From Siphlonurus alternatus (lineage: Eukaryota > Arthropoda > Insecta > Ephemeroptera > Siphlonuridae): 64,000 nucleotides of DNA. The notes beneath the pieces are model-generated. The model was not told the DNA's origin. It did not search any database and saw only the letters and a program-made list of their open reading frames with translations. Positions 24,438 through 37,010 of this stretch are shown here, in pieces. How positions within the stretch are numbered: the stretch's first letter is position 1; each line of letters opens with the position of its first letter. The stretch lies in NCBI GenBank assembly GCA_949825025.1, contig OX463782.1:3359501-3423500 (forward strand), read 5' to 3'. Made by a program: the position numbers and the translations under genes.

Positions 24438-24800
24438 ACTTGAGAATTGGGATGAAAAAAAAAAAAAAAATCATCGAAGGATCTTCTAAGTTGACTAACA
24501 ACAGTCTTCTTGAAAGTCCTAATTTTTTTTAGAATTTTTTAACCACTGAATTATGAATCAGCTCATCAAATTTGGCCGAAGAATTGCAAGTCTCGGCGAC
24601 CGAGGCTTCGATCGCCGGTAACTGGCATGTCCTGCTCGGCCAAATTTGATGAGCAAATATTTCATAATTCAGAGGTTCAAAAAAAAAAAAAACTGAAAAA
24701 AATCAGGACTTTCAAGAGACTGTCTACCTAATTATTTTAAAGAAGATCCTTTGATGATTTTTTCCCCATTTAAATTTTAGAATTTTACCAATTCTCAGGT
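24438..24800. mobile_element. Palindromic element with GC-rich core
   Basis: The arms pair 'cttgagaattgg' with 'ccaattctcagg', 'atcatcgaaggatcttct' with 'agaagatcctttgatgat', and 'catcaaatttggccga' with 'tcggccaaatttgatg'. The core (about 24590-24635) is GC-rich. No coding potential. Confidence 0.7.
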
Positions 24801-25565
24801 TTAATAGTCTTAATGAAATAATTTATAGTATAGTTTATATTTAAATAATTTATTTTCAACCTGTAAACACTGGAACAGATAAATCCAGTTACGAGATCAT
24901 AACTTTTTTTTTTTTTTTTAGTCCATACGCCCACTCCTTGTTTAAATTAACATAATTATAACAGTTAACTTTTTACTTCTATATTACACTTCTTTTTCAA
25001 ATTATATAATTATTACAAACTTATTTACTTTTTTAATAAGTAAAATTAAAGCACAAAAATGTCTAATTTCATTTCAACGTTTATAACCATATTTTATTTC
25101 ACGTCTGTTTTTCCCGAAAAATAAATTAAAATACATTTATGACACACATGCAATTATAAACACACGAGAATTAAATAATTAAAAAGCTAAAATGTATATA
25201 TGTAGAAGACGTGTCATTTTGAAATTCTGGAAACCCTTAAATATAATACAATTAAGTAAAATTTTATTTTATATCATGAAAATATATCAAATTTTTGCAG
25301 CAGCTTTTTTTATTGTAAAATTGTTGTCCCATGATATTTTTTATTTTATTTATTTTTACTATTTAAATTTACTAACTAATTAATTTTTAAGAATGATAGA
25401 GAACATAATATTATGTTAACATAAATTTGGTATAGAAATAAAAAATTTAATTTATTAAGTCTCAGTAACTAAATTCAATGCTGAAGACAACTAATAATAA
25501 ACATATAAAATTATATCAAAGTAGAAATTCACTTTTATGTGCACGATAATCTTACACTTTAATAT

Positions 25566-25571
25566 TTTATT
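25566..25571 (-). terminator. Candidate polyadenylation signal of the CABIT gene
   Basis: The minus strand reads AATAAA here, about 100 bp past the CABIT stop codon. The position is suitable, but AATAAA is common by chance in DNA this AT-rich. Confidence 0.35.
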
Positions 25572-25670
25572 GTATCACTAAAGAGTTTCCAAAATTATTT
25601 AAATATAAGACATCTAGTACATACATTAAATAAGCTACTCCCACCTGTTAAAAAACCCTGCGACTTAAAG

Positions 25671-28120
25671 AACTAAAGGTAGAGAATCCCGAGCTTTCCT
25701 CCCCTCTCCATCTTGCTACCTCGAACATGGTGCCGCGGAGTGTTGGACGCCGCGGCTGCGTGTCCAGCGTGGGGTCTACTCAAGTGAAGGTGCAGCTCCA
25801 CAGGCCTGTGTTCGATCACCGGCGTGTTCGGAGCCGCCTCAGCAAGGAGACTGGACAAAGAGCGCTGCTTGCTGAGACGACGTCTCCGAGCTTTACGTTC
25901 GCTAGATTCAACAGTAGGAGAACGTAAATTTGTCAAAGAATTATGTAATGGCTTTTCTGATGGACTTTCAGATTGTGATGATGTTGATGAATTTATTTGA
26001 GCAATTTTTGGTAATTGTTGTTTTTTAATAACTAATTCTTCATGTGATTTTGATGTTTTATTTGTTCCATCAATATTATTATGTATTTTTTTAATATGAT
26101 GTTTAATTGAGCTTTCATTATTATGATTAATAATTTTTTTATTATTATAATAATATGAATAACTTGGAGATATTTCTCCATCACGTAATTTATGTGCAAA
26201 TTCACTTGTTGCTTTTTGTTTTTGATATAAATGTGTTGTTTTTTTAGATGAAGATGAATTACTAATTTCATTATTATGTTGTGTATCACCACATTCTAAA
26301 TATACTTGAGTTGTATTTTCATAAGTTGGCTCTAAATCAGTGTCAGGAGATTTCCATATCGGTGATAAACTGTCTCCGGAGAAATCTTGTTCGTTCAACG
26401 AGCTGTGACCCGATGTGTTTGGTTGTGGAGAAAGGTCAGCTTGGGTCAAGAGATGAGTCGAACTGAGGTCAATGACCGGTTTGTCAACTACGGAGATTTT
26501 ATCACCATCCACATGACTCTCTGTTAATGCTGTCAACTGAATATAATCAGCTAAAGATGAAGTAGTCTTTGATTTAAATAATCTTTTATTTTGTTTTTCA
26601 ATACGTGAACCACGATCATTTGAACGTAATGATTCTTGAGCTAAATTTTGAGCATGTAATTCCATTTTTAATGCAGTTTTTGAACTTGGTTTTAATATTT
26701 TTTGTCTTTCTATTTTACGTGTTTTTTTCTCATGATTTGTTGTTGTTGTTGTTGTTGATACATGTTGCTGTTGTTGTTGTTGTTGTTGATGTTTATTTGT
26801 TGGTATTGTTTCAATTGGTGGTGGTTGTGGTGCTTTATTATTTAATGATGAATCATGATCTTCAAAATTATTTGATCTTAAATTTTTTGGTAATGGTGCA
26901 AAACCACGAACATAATCATATATTTGATCAATTTCTAAAAATTCTTGTGTTGGTGCAACTATTTCTGTTGTTGCTGTAATTTCATCTTGAGTATTAATTG
27001 GAGATACTACAATTTGACTTTCATGTGATACACTTCTACGTAAAAAATAATTTTTACTTGAAATTTTTGCTCCAATATGTTTACTATGATTTGGTGAAAT
27101 ATTCCAAAATGAAATACCATCTTTGAACGTTTCTAATACTGTCATTCTTGAGTTTATATCTCTTGCATGACGTGATGCGGAGGATGCAAGACGCTTGAAT
27201 TGCTCGGTTTGACGTAACTCTGGGTGGTTTCTAGCTCGGACCAGCTTGAGGTTGCAGGCCGCGGGGAGGGGTACGACCCCACTTGATGAGTCCTTGCTGT
27301 GTTGTCCAAGGGGTAGCGCGAACAGCGTATCTTCCTCAAAAGTAGAGAAGAGCCTCAGCTCAGAGCATGCAGGCTGCGCTGTGCCACTCCCTTTAAAGGG
27401 CGGTGGTCCCCATACAAGGCGAACCATAAGCGGAAGTCTCTTATTAGTTACCAATTGACGTAACGTATGAACTCCACTTATATTATCATTTCTTGCAATA
27501 GGACTAAATTTTCCACGTTGTTCCATATTTAAATAAACAATATCTCCTTTTGAATCTGTACATTGTAAAAATTTATGATTTCTTGATGATCTTGTTAATG
27601 ATACTTCTTTTTGTAATGTTAATATTTCTCCAGCATTTATAGTACGTGATTTATCAGCACTTAATTCTACTAATGGTATTGCAGTAACAAATCCACGAAC
27701 ATTTTCACGTACTAAAACACATTCAGGAAATTTTTTTGTTAATTCAGATACACTTTCAATACATTTTACAGCTTTTCCTTCTTCACTTAATATTTCAAAA
27801 TATCCAGGATATGATTCAGGTATTGAAAATCTAATACCAGATGATACAGAACAATTTCTTTTACCATCTTTAAATTTAACACTTTGAGCAGCAACTTTTA
27901 ATGTTTTTCCTAATGTTGTAAGAATGGCATTTGAATGAAGACTTGGATTTGGTAAATTTGGGACACCGAGACTTGCGAATTGTCCTCGGACGAATTTCAC
28001 GAGTTCGGATCTCGGAGATTCTTCGGAGCGCGCTTGGGAGAGGAAGTCTCGGAGGCTGAGGACATCTTCCGTGGACCAGCGGGCGGCGGCGATCACGATC
28101 TGTCCATCCGTGGCGGCCAT
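25671..28120 (-). CDS. CABIT-domain protein (GAREM/THEMIS-type), single large coding exon
   Basis: An 815-residue frame runs from ATG at 28120 to TAG at 25671. A good acceptor ('cgttttcgtttcag') sits 12 bp before the ATG, so a 5' UTR exon lies upstream. Residues about 10-280 look like a CABIT module: an ARWSTEDVLSLRDFLSQ start, then repeated blocks with ESYPGYFEILSEEG, VTAIPLVELS and LPLMVRLVWGPPPF. CABIT proteins are adaptor or regulatory proteins in receptor tyrosine kinase/ERK or lymphocyte signalling in vertebrates. IYDYVRGFAPLPKNLRS near residue 400 contains a possible phosphotyrosine site. A poly-Gln tract is near residue 447, and the C-terminal half is disordered, Ser/Asn/Lys-rich, with RKARRRRLSKQRSLSSLL. 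Codon use alternates sharply along the exon (see findings). Family identity is good; no ortholog name is assigned. Confidence 0.85.
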
Positions 28121-28328
28121 CGCACCTCACATCTGAAACGAAAACGTGCAACAATTAATTAATTATAAAATGGTTAAGGTGAGTTTATAGTTATTATTTT
28201 TTAGCACGCGACGCCACGCCTCATTATTTGCTACATCCACATATACCTCTAGACTGCACGAATTTCACTCCTGCCTCACTTGTTAGAGCTGCAGCTCCAG
28301 CAATTTAGATAGAGAGATACAGATTTGC

Positions 28329-28640
28329 AATGGAGTATCGATCCCAAAAAATTTTTATTGCAGAAATGGATAGAGGGTTCGGGAACACTTTTTTTTTTTT
28401 TTTTTTAATCATTGAAATTATACAGAGAAAGTGACACTACGCTTCTTGACGCCTCTCTTAATAAAAGGATAGCTATGTATATAAAAGGAGCGTGGGTTCA
28501 AACCCAACCTCGGCAAAAATATTTAGCAATACTTCCCGGGATCTAAAAAAATCTGGAAAAAATCAAAATGGTATAACTTTGTACCCCCTACCCATTTTTT
28601 TTTTTGTTTTTTTTTGCAATAAAAATCTTTGAGGTTTTTA
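28329..28640. mobile_element. 'gcagaaatg' family inverted-repeat element
   Basis: Left 'atggagtatcgatccc' and 'ttattgcagaaatggataga'; right 'ttgcaataaaaatctttgag'. It has mirrored 'gggttcaaacccaacctcgg', also present at 22345, so this copy and the 22222 copy share a central segment. The right terminus is diverged. Confidence 0.65.
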
Positions 28641-29884
28641 GATAATAATTTTAGGTTGATACTCTTTGATTTATTTTGAGAGATGTTTAGAAGAGCACCC
28701 AGTCTACCCATGTAAAAAGAGTTTTGGTAATTAACACCTATTATAAATTAAACAAAGCAGAGAAGTAAAGTTCAGGGTGCCATGTCCAGAGCTAGGTGTA
28801 CATATATACGTATAATACTATTATAGCGGCCATAGTATTAGGCTTTTTTAAGTCAATGCGACGTAATTTTGGCATTCAGTTGGCCATAAAATCAATGCAG
28901 GTAATACACATGCAGTGAATTCGCCATGATACAGACACGATATCACAAATTGCAACATCAAAATCACGGCGGTGCCAACAAAAGAGACGGATGCCAAAAT
29001 ATGATTTCGCAGTAATATTAACGTCGCATATCACTATAATAAGGAAATGGCCCATATGTAAATTAATCCACCTTTCATATAAGAAATTAAATGACAATGA
29101 ATTGCGACCATATGCACCATCAATGTATGTTTTTATAGAATTGGGGATAATAAATGAAAAGAGCATAATTAATATTATATATGTAATTAATACGTTCTAT
29201 ATTTAATTTATTTTAATTATATTATGAGGCCTATATTAAAATATTTTTTTGTATTGTGTGAAATAATATTTTTAACCAGGCGTCAATCGATCTTTAATTT
29301 AAAATTTAATCATATAAATTTAATATAGCATGATATTATTTGACGAATTATATAGTATCCTGCTGAGATAATGTATTGCACAGTATATATTTATAGCCTA
29401 TAGTTAGGTTCTTTTTTGTATTGAAAAGTTAAAAACCTCACATTAAAGGTTCATATTTTTTCACTCATTTTTCTTTGTACATAGAGAAAGTTTCACTTTT
29501 GTATACGAGTTCCCTCAGAGCCTTCTCTTATCAAGCGAATAAAACATCAGTCATCGACTCTCGTACATAAATAAACGATATGTAAAAATAATAGCAAAAG
29601 ATTTAAAATGTCAAAGTATATATTTCTTTTGTTTTATAGAAAAATACAGCGATGCGCTTATTAATTTTTTATTATGTAAACGCCCGATTTATTAAAATTT
29701 GATGTGCAATTAACATCTATATTAAATTAAATTATTAAATTAAATTATTAAAGTTATTAAATTCTATATTAATTAACATTGTTGCAGTTTGGGCGAGTCC
29801 TGAGATTATTGAACTGCGGCCATTAATTATTTGGAGTATAGCTTAAACCTCGCGCAAACATAAAAAAGCGTGTTACCTCTCACA

Positions 29885-29965
29885 AATTGCACCATGAGAC
29901 GGAGCCGGGTGCATCTTTGCATGTAACCCGGCTCCTTACCATCTTACCATGATGGTGCAATGTAA
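29885..29965. repeat. Isolated GC-rich hairpin
   Basis: Two nested inverted repeats: 'attgcaccat' with 'atggtgcaat' outside, and 'ggagccgggt' with 'acccggctcc' inside, in a very AT-rich setting. It may be a tiny MITE or a structured RNA. No flanking duplication is seen. Confidence 0.5.
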
Positions 29966-32814
29966 AATGAAGGAGATACAGCACGTGCGTGCGTGCGAGG
30001 TTAATTATAGTATGCTCCAAAAGCTATGATATAAGAACACACATTGATCGCCAGCCCAACTCAGCTAGGGTGCTATAACCTAATTAAACGAAATTAATAT
30101 TATTAAGTTGAAATAATGTAGCAAAACTCATAAAACTTGTGATTACGCATACGATAAAAGAAGATAAAAAAAAAAAATCTACTATATCTGCAAATCGACT
30201 GATTGTTAGACGATCAAGAAAATATTTATACTAGAATCTTATCAATAAGTTGAACAAGCGCAATATGTGCACTTAAAATTCCATAAAAGATGTGAAGATA
30301 TAAAAACACTTTGATGAAATCACAAAGCAGATGAACGTAGACTTAAGATAAGATGTTTACCTCTAACCCTTCCATAAGTCTCTGTATACGTCTTATGCGT
30401 ATTAATTTTGCATGCATAAACATATATTATTAATTATTTTATAAAACGTATTATAGTATTCTTTATTATATTATGATAGTACCGTTATGGGCATACAATT
30501 TTTGATACACCATTATAATTATGTATTTATATATCGACCGGACAAATTTAGAATTTAAGTTTGGCCTGAAGGCAAGTGGACTTCAATACACTATAATACT
30601 TATAATAAAGATAATAACAGTAAGCTGATAACGTTATATTTCTAAGTATGCTGCACGTGTTTCCTTTAAAAGGACCCGATCAATATGCGTGCGTGTAGAA
30701 TAAGTTGCATAACAATAAGGCGCGCGTATATAGATTCAAAAGGAAATAATGAAAATAAAAATATTATTTTTGTTTTACTTATACTCGTACAGTACATGCA
30801 TCAAAAACAAAGTATAAACGCATAATTTGATTTTAATATTAATTGCGAGTATTGATTCTCACTCGACTTGCACACTCATTGTCCACTAATGTAAGTGGAC
30901 TAAATGAATTTTTTTTGCAAAAGCTCACAGAAGTTGTCATATTGTAGAATTGACTTCTGCTCTTTACCATTTTTACCACGCTTATTTATCACTATAGTAA
31001 AGGGGACAAAGGCTGGTGCAAACGTGCAAATTGAATGCATTATCCAAAAGGAAATTTAAAATTTATATCGCAGACTTTCCTTATCTTTCGATTTATTTTA
31101 CTAGCATGATCTTACGGGACACGCCCTAGCTCCTAGTTTTTTTTTTTTTTTTTTTTAGCGGCGCCCGCATATTATATGGCACATATATGCACAAAGTTTA
31201 AAGAGATTGTTTGAGCTATGATGGGATAAAATTTATACAACAACCGCTGCTATAACTAAAACTAATTTTTTCCTGCATGGATGACTATAATAAAAATTTT
31301 AATGTTATATAATATTTTATATTTATTGTAACGGGAGTTAATTTGAACGTTGCATCATTCTCGGAGAGCCGCAGTTTGGTGCAAAAATTCATTTTATGAA
31401 TTTTATAATTTCAAAACATTGAAAATTGTATTTCTATATCATCTTATATATCGTGTCTGATAGATATAATAATTAAATCATATCTAGACCTTGCTCAAAC
31501 TAATTAAATAATATAAGCGCACACCATAAGCACTGTGTATTTTTAATTAAATAAAAAAGGTACGTCAAGACAGAATAAGCGGAAACTCGTTTATGCCATG
31601 GTGTGAAAAAGTTACTGTACAAGTCAATTTAAAAAAAAAAAGTTTATAATTTTAAAGTATTAACTTTTATTGAACTTATTTTCATGACACATTTATTAAT
31701 ATAATTACAGTAAAAGAAAAAAAAAAAAATAAATTTTATAATGTTACTCTACATTTTTTAATCATTAATGATACAGAACAAAATTTAAAGAATTTTTAAA
31801 TATAAAAACTATTGCAAAACAAATCATCACCTTGATAAAAAAAAAAAAATTAAATATTTTAGTAATAATTTGATAAAGCCACATATTTTAAAATATTAAT
31901 AGTATACAATTTAATAATAATTATATATAAAATACTGTTACTTTAATTATTATTTCTCGATCATATTAGTTCCGTATTATATCGTGACGTCAGTAGAACG
32001 CTGTGATGACTAGAACTATAATATAGCCTCGACTATAATTTTTTTTAACTGCTTCCTAACGTGTCATGTATACGACAACCTGTACCGTTATTAAAATGCA
32101 GAGCCTAAAGGAAGTTAGCTAAAGCCTTTTATGAATTTAATTTGAACATATGATATTTAATTTAATCATATGAATAATTTTATATAATTAACTTACATTA
32201 TTTTAATTTAGTTAAAAAAAAAAGTAACTAATACACCTACGTAAAAAAATAATAAAAAAAATATATGCAATATATAACAGAGAGTACAATTTTATATAAT
32301 TATATATTTATAGATAATTTTTTAATATTTAAATTATTTTATTGAATACTTACTTTTATAATAATCAATGTCGAATAAACTTGTTCGGTGATTTTAACGC
32401 CAGGTATAAAACTTGACTTATATATATATCACACACTGTATATTATATATGCCACGATGACGTTTTATATAATAAAATAACACTTTATTTAATTAATAAT
32501 TATATATTTAATTAAATATTAAACATTTTTTAGTTCTAAATTGTGAAAATATACAACAGTTTTGTCTAGAAAATATTAACTTCACCGTCACTTCGATCAC
32601 TCAAGTCTTTTACGATTCTAAAGTCGTGAACAAGGCGATGACTAAAAAAAGGGTTAAAAAATTGTTTTGAAGTTCTTGACCTCTCATGCGAGAAGCAACG
32701 CTTACCTTTACGCCATCTATGTTCTTGATTAAAAAACACCTGACAGGTAAATTTAATTTACCTGATTTTCAAACTTTAAATAAAATCTCACCGACGTGCA
32801 TTGAAATTGTTTAA

Positions 32815-33179
32815 GGTAGAGATAATACGAATCAGCTGGCCCAATGCTAAAAAAATCCCATTCATAAAAATTATGAAAAAAATTTAAAATGTTCTCCTCT
32901 ACATCCCCTATCAGTAGGCAAAATATCAGGTATACAAAAACGAGCTAGTTTTCGAGATATTAATTTTTAAAGTTCTCTAATTTAACATGGAGAAATGGAA
33001 CGTTCATGTTAAATTAGTCAATTTTAAAAATTAAAAACTCGAAAACTAGCTCGTTTTCGTATACTTGATATTTTGCCTAATGATAGGGGATGTAGAGGAG
33101 AACATTTTAAATTTTTTTCATAATTTTTATGAATGGGATTTTTTTAGCATTGGGCCAGCTGATCCGTATTATCTCTACC
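32815..33179. mobile_element. TTAA-target MITE, 'GGTAGA' ends with type-A interior
   Basis: Flanked by TTAA at 32811-32814 and 33180-33183. Ends are ggtagagataatacg and complement. Its interior ('cccaatgctaaaaaa', 'tatcaggtatacaaaaacg') is that of the 20466 type, while its termini match the 9017 and 60325 type. Confidence 0.85.
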
Positions 33180-33231
33180 TTAAACAATCTTATAAGAAAA
33201 GGTTGCAAGTCTAGCTATAATTACTGTTTTT

Positions 33232-33572
33232 TTCCTACAATGGATGAGTATCGACCTATTTTTTTTTATTGCAGAAATGGTAGAGGGTGCAAAGTTATGC
33301 TACCCTGATTTTTTTTCAGATTTTTTAGAGCCCTGGAACTTTTTTTTAAAATTATTGAAAGTCCTTTTTGTGACGTCACGAGGCGCCGCTCCTTAAGAAA
33401 AGGATAGGACTTGCCGCCACGTGACGTCACAAAAAGGACTGTCAATAATTTTTTAAAAATACTTCCAGGGTTGTAAAAAATGTGAAAAAAAAATCAGCGT
33501 AGCATAACTTTGCACCCTCTATCCATTTCTTCAATAAAAAAAAAAAAAAAAATTTGAGGTCGATACTCCATA
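33232..33572. mobile_element. 'gcagaaatg' family inverted-repeat element, best-preserved copy
   Basis: Left 'ggatgagtatcgacct' with 'ttattgcagaaatggtagag', 'tgcaaagttatgctaccctg' and 'ttttttagagccctggaac'. The right arm mirrors these. The core has paired 'tgtgacgtcacgag' and 'cgtgacgtcacaaa' CRE-like sites. Relatives: 14643, 22222, 28329, 54942, 55972. Confidence 0.8.
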
Positions 33573-33765
33573 TTATATAAAATAAATATGTACGTATATA
33601 ATTATATATGGTATCGTCATAGTATCTCTAGCAGAATTAACTATAAATTAAATACAAACATGGCACTCGAAGCTCAACTGGAAAATTCTATTTTTCAGCA
33701 TGCAGTTCTGTTGTAATTAAGGTGGATTTTTATGAGCGCGCGGCAACGATGATGATGCGGTATAA

Positions 33766-33974
33766 AGGCGGATTCAGATGGCGACAACGGCGATGCGACG
33801 CGATTTTGACGTAAAAGCTGTGAAATCCTATGCAGCGGCAAATTCGCCGGTAATCGCGTTAATTATGATGCTCTTTTTTTTTAAATCGCCAAATATGGCC
33901 GCCAATGGATGTTACAGCAAGTGCGCATTATTCGCATCGCGTCGCAGGCTGAAAATCGCCATGTGAATCCGCCT
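33766..33974. mobile_element. PIF/Harbinger-like MITE, copy 1
   Basis: TAA flanks at 33763-33765 and 33975-33977. Terminal repeats are AGGCGGATTCAGATGGCGA on the left and, on the right, the complement of AGGCGGATTCACATGGCGA. A three-base TAA duplication with AGGCGG ends is the style of PIF/Harbinger MITEs. A 220-bp relative is at 42787. The 62-codon frame crossing it is not a gene. Confidence 0.75.
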
Positions 33975-34260
33975 TAAGTTACAGCTAGATAAATAAATGT
34001 CTATAATTTTTCCACAAAAATTTACGTTGTCCGATCGTCGATCGTATCTATAAAATTTTCATTCAATATAAAAATCTTCATTTATAATATAGCAAAAATT
34101 CTAAAATTAATATAATTTGAAAGGTGCGAATTTCCTATCATTCCATTATATATTATGGTATCTTATTTTATGCAGGGTAAAAAAATTCTAATACAAGAAT
34201 AAAAAAGATCGTGTATTTTTTTATGCCAATTAATTTTACTATAGCTGCATTCAACTTCGA

Positions 34261-34586
34261 ATGAGATATTAGAATGAGAAAATTTTAGTAGCCCAATCGA
34301 AAGAAGGGGTAAAAATATGGTACTGTTGAATTTTTTCAGATTTTTCTGAGACCAGGAAATATTTTTAAAAAATGATTGAAAGTCTATTTTATGACGTCAC
34401 GGGTGGCATTCCTTAAGAAAAAGGATAGGGCAGTGCCGCCCGTGACGTCATCAAAATAGACTTTCAATCATTTTTTAAAAATAGTTCCCGGTCTCAGAAA
34501 AATCTGAAAAAATTCACAGTACCATATTTTTATCCCTTCTTTCGATTAATTTAAGCCACTAAAATTTTCTCATTCTAATATCTCAT
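34261..34586. mobile_element. MITE family D, copy 2
   Basis: It has the same ends (atgagatattagaatg) and internal 'aatcgaaagaaggggtaaaa' in both arms as copy 1 at 19530. The centre again has paired 'atgacgtcacgggtgg' and 'cgtgacgtcatcaaa'. Confidence 0.8.
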
Positions 34587-34780
34587 TGTTTCTTAGTTTG
34601 TTTTCACATATTATTGTACACACTAGTACACAGTATATATATTTTACGATTAATATACTAAACTGTTTTTTACTGTGCATGTATAATTATATTATATAAA
34701 ATCCGCATCAAACACATGTGTATATTTATACAAAAAATAAAATAAAATTGGTAAATATAATTATGTAATAAAAAAATTAA

Positions 34781-35101
34781 GCAGTACCTAAAAGCCATCA
34801 CAGAAAAAGTAAAAAAATTTCAAAACAATTATTCGAGCCATTTTTTTTTTTTTTTTTTTTAAATTTTCAGCATAGGGCTTTCCCATGAGGAGTCAAACTA
34901 AAAAAAAAAAAAAAAAAATAAAAATAAAAAAATCGTCTCGAATGATTGTTTTGACTTTTTTTTTCTGTGGCTTTTAGATACTAAAATCTAAAATCTATTT
35001 TTAAAAAAATTTCAGAATTTTTGTGTCTGCTAAGGCTAAGGTTTACATGTTAATCAAATGTAACTAAAAAGAAAAAAAAGCTGATCAGTGTTCTCTCTCC
35101 C
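34781..35101. mobile_element. Degenerate TTAA-target MITE, type-B interior
   Basis: TTAA flanks at 34777-34780 and 35102-35105. The right terminus ('ctctctccc') is recognisable; the left terminus is shortened. Mirrored 'taaaagccatcacaga' and 'ctgtggcttttagata' arms tie it to the 36361 and 60325 copies. Confidence 0.6.
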
Positions 35102-35188
35102 TTAATAGCTTCATCCTTTTAATTCTGTCATAGAATATATAATAATATATTGTAAACAAATAAAAATAAATCATAAACCACCATTTAA

Positions 35189-35535
35189 GGGTAAGGTAAC
35201 GCCACCAATGTTAAAAAAAATCCCTCTCACAAAAATTCTGAAAAAAATTTAAAATGTTCTCCTCTACACCCCCTATCAGTAGCTAAAATATCAGGTATAC
35301 AAATACGATCTAGTTTTTGAGTTATGAATTTTTAAAGTTGACCAATTTAACATGGGAGTTTCATTTCTCCATGTTAAAGTAGTCAACTTTAAAAATTTAT
35401 AGCTCAAAAACTAGATCGTATTTGTATACCTGATATTTTAGGTACTGATAGGGGGTATAGAGGAGAACATTTTAAATTTTTTTCAGAATTTTTGTGAGAG
35501 GGATTTTTTTTAACATTGGTGGCGTTACCTTACCC
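35189..35535. mobile_element. TTAA-target MITE, 347 bp, copy 2 (inverted relative to copy 1)
   Basis: TTAA flanks at 35185-35188 and 35536-35539. It has the same length as copy 1 at 20466 and appears almost identical, but the asymmetric centre ('catgggagtttcatttctcc') is reversed relative to copy 1. The high identity suggests recent activity. Confidence 0.88.
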
Positions 35536-36360
35536 TTAATAAAATTTGGTCTAATTTGGCAAAGCATTACATCCCTAAATAATATTGCTTGATTGTCATG
35601 GTAATTCTTATTAAATGAACTGGCCAATAAGTATAATTTAAAGCATTTTTTTATTTAATATATAGTACAAAAAGCAATTTCATTTAGCAAAGAAATACAA
35701 AAATCTTTTAATTTTTATGTTCTAAAGAAAACCTATCAAACAATTACAAGATAAATAATCTACTCAAAATTTAAAAATAACCTAAAATTCAAGAATTACA
35801 TAAAATAAACATAAGGTCTATGTAAAAACAAAACAAAACAAAAAAAGTCAAACTAAATTATAACTTAGAAAATTTACATTTTAGGCAAAGAATCAATGAA
35901 AAAATTACTTCTAATTTTGAAAGAATAAAACCCATGTAACTCGTATAATAATGCATAATTTATGTTTGTATATCGGCTATACCCATACTACAACACATGA
36001 AATTATAGCAGGAATTTACAAATCAAGTCTGAAAATAATTATTTTAATTTACAATAATTGATAGCCTCACAATTTGAAATAGAACAAAAATTTCGAAGAG
36101 AATTTTTATGTGGGCCAACAAATTTGCAATATTCTAAATATCAATTCTTTCTAGTTAACAAACATTCCCTCCCTATAAACAGAATATATTTTAACTTAGA
36201 GTGGCATACAAAGAAGTCAGTACTAGCATACTGAAAATAAAATGAACACATAGAAAAATATAATAACAATGTATATCAAATATACAAGAAGTTATTTGAG
36301 TTATGGAATACATTAGTATGTATAAAGACTACATGTTCAATGTCTACATAGGGATGTTAA

Positions 36361-36761
36361 GGGTAAGGTAACACGAATCAGCTGATTTTGTAGTCCCATT
36401 TGATTAACATGTAAACCTTAGCAAATTCACAAAAATTCTGAAAAAAAATTGAGAGACAGATTTCCTAAAAGCCATAGAAAAAATTTTAAGACAATAATTA
36501 TTCGAGCCTTTAAAAAAAAATAAATAAATAAAAAATAAGTTTTTAGTTTAGCTCTCCATGGGCAAGCCCTATGCTGAAAATTAAAAATAATAATAATAAT
36601 TAAAAAAAAAATGTCTCGAAAAATTGTCTTGAAATTTCTTCTATGGCTTTTAGGACTAAAATCTATTGCTCAAATTTTTTTCAGAATTTTTGTGAATTTG
36701 CTAAGGTTTACATGTAAATCAAATAGGACTACAAAATCAGCTGATTCGTGTTACCTCACCC
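36361..36761. mobile_element. TTAA-target MITE, 'GGGTAAGG' ends with type-B interior
   Basis: TTAA flanks at 36357-36360 and 36762-36765. Arms pair 'cgaatcagctgattttgtag' with 'ctacaaaatcagctgattcg' and 'aaattcacaaaaattctga' with its complement. Both arms have 'aaagccatagaaaaaa' or its complement. Confidence 0.85.
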
Positions 36762-36870
36762 TTAAGTTAAAGCTATATGAGGAGATTTCCTAATCTACTT
36801 ACATGGAAACTATTTTGGTATATAATTTGGAAATATTTCTAAACGAAGTTGATTTCAGTTATTCAGTTGA

Positions 36871-37010
36871 ATATACAATTGTCGCCTCGTAAAATTTCCC
36901 ACTTGCAGCCCTGTTAATCACCATGCCCTGTAAGAATAGCACAGGTCATAGTGATTAACAAGGCTGCAAGAGGGACATTTTCCAAGGTGACAAGTGTAAA
37001 CTAAAATATT
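36871..37010. repeat. Short MITE family E, copy 3 (best copy)
   Basis: 'tacaattgtcgcctcg', 'gcagccctgttaatcacca' and 'gtaagaatagcacagg' are mirrored by 'tagtgattaacaaggctgc' and 'ttccaaggtgacaagtgta'. About 140 bp. Confidence 0.65.

Larger units (their letters stand above)
19949..25670. other. Intergenic region between Ldh2 and the CABIT gene
   Basis: No exon of either neighbour could be found here. It holds the MITEs listed separately (20466, 22222, 23015, 24246, 24438) and an imperfect inverted repeat of 'aacagcaaatg' near 21090-21180. A C-rich patch lies at 22700-22810. Otherwise it is AT-rich, poly-A/poly-T-punctuated sequence with nothing I recognise. Confidence 0.6.

Noticed and set aside
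26032..26979. Frames of 60-124 codons opposite or out of frame with the CABIT exon (for example 26605-26979 plus)
   Set aside because: Hydrophobic-looking or low-complexity shadows of the A/T-ending codon blocks on the other strand; the 815-codon frame explains the region.
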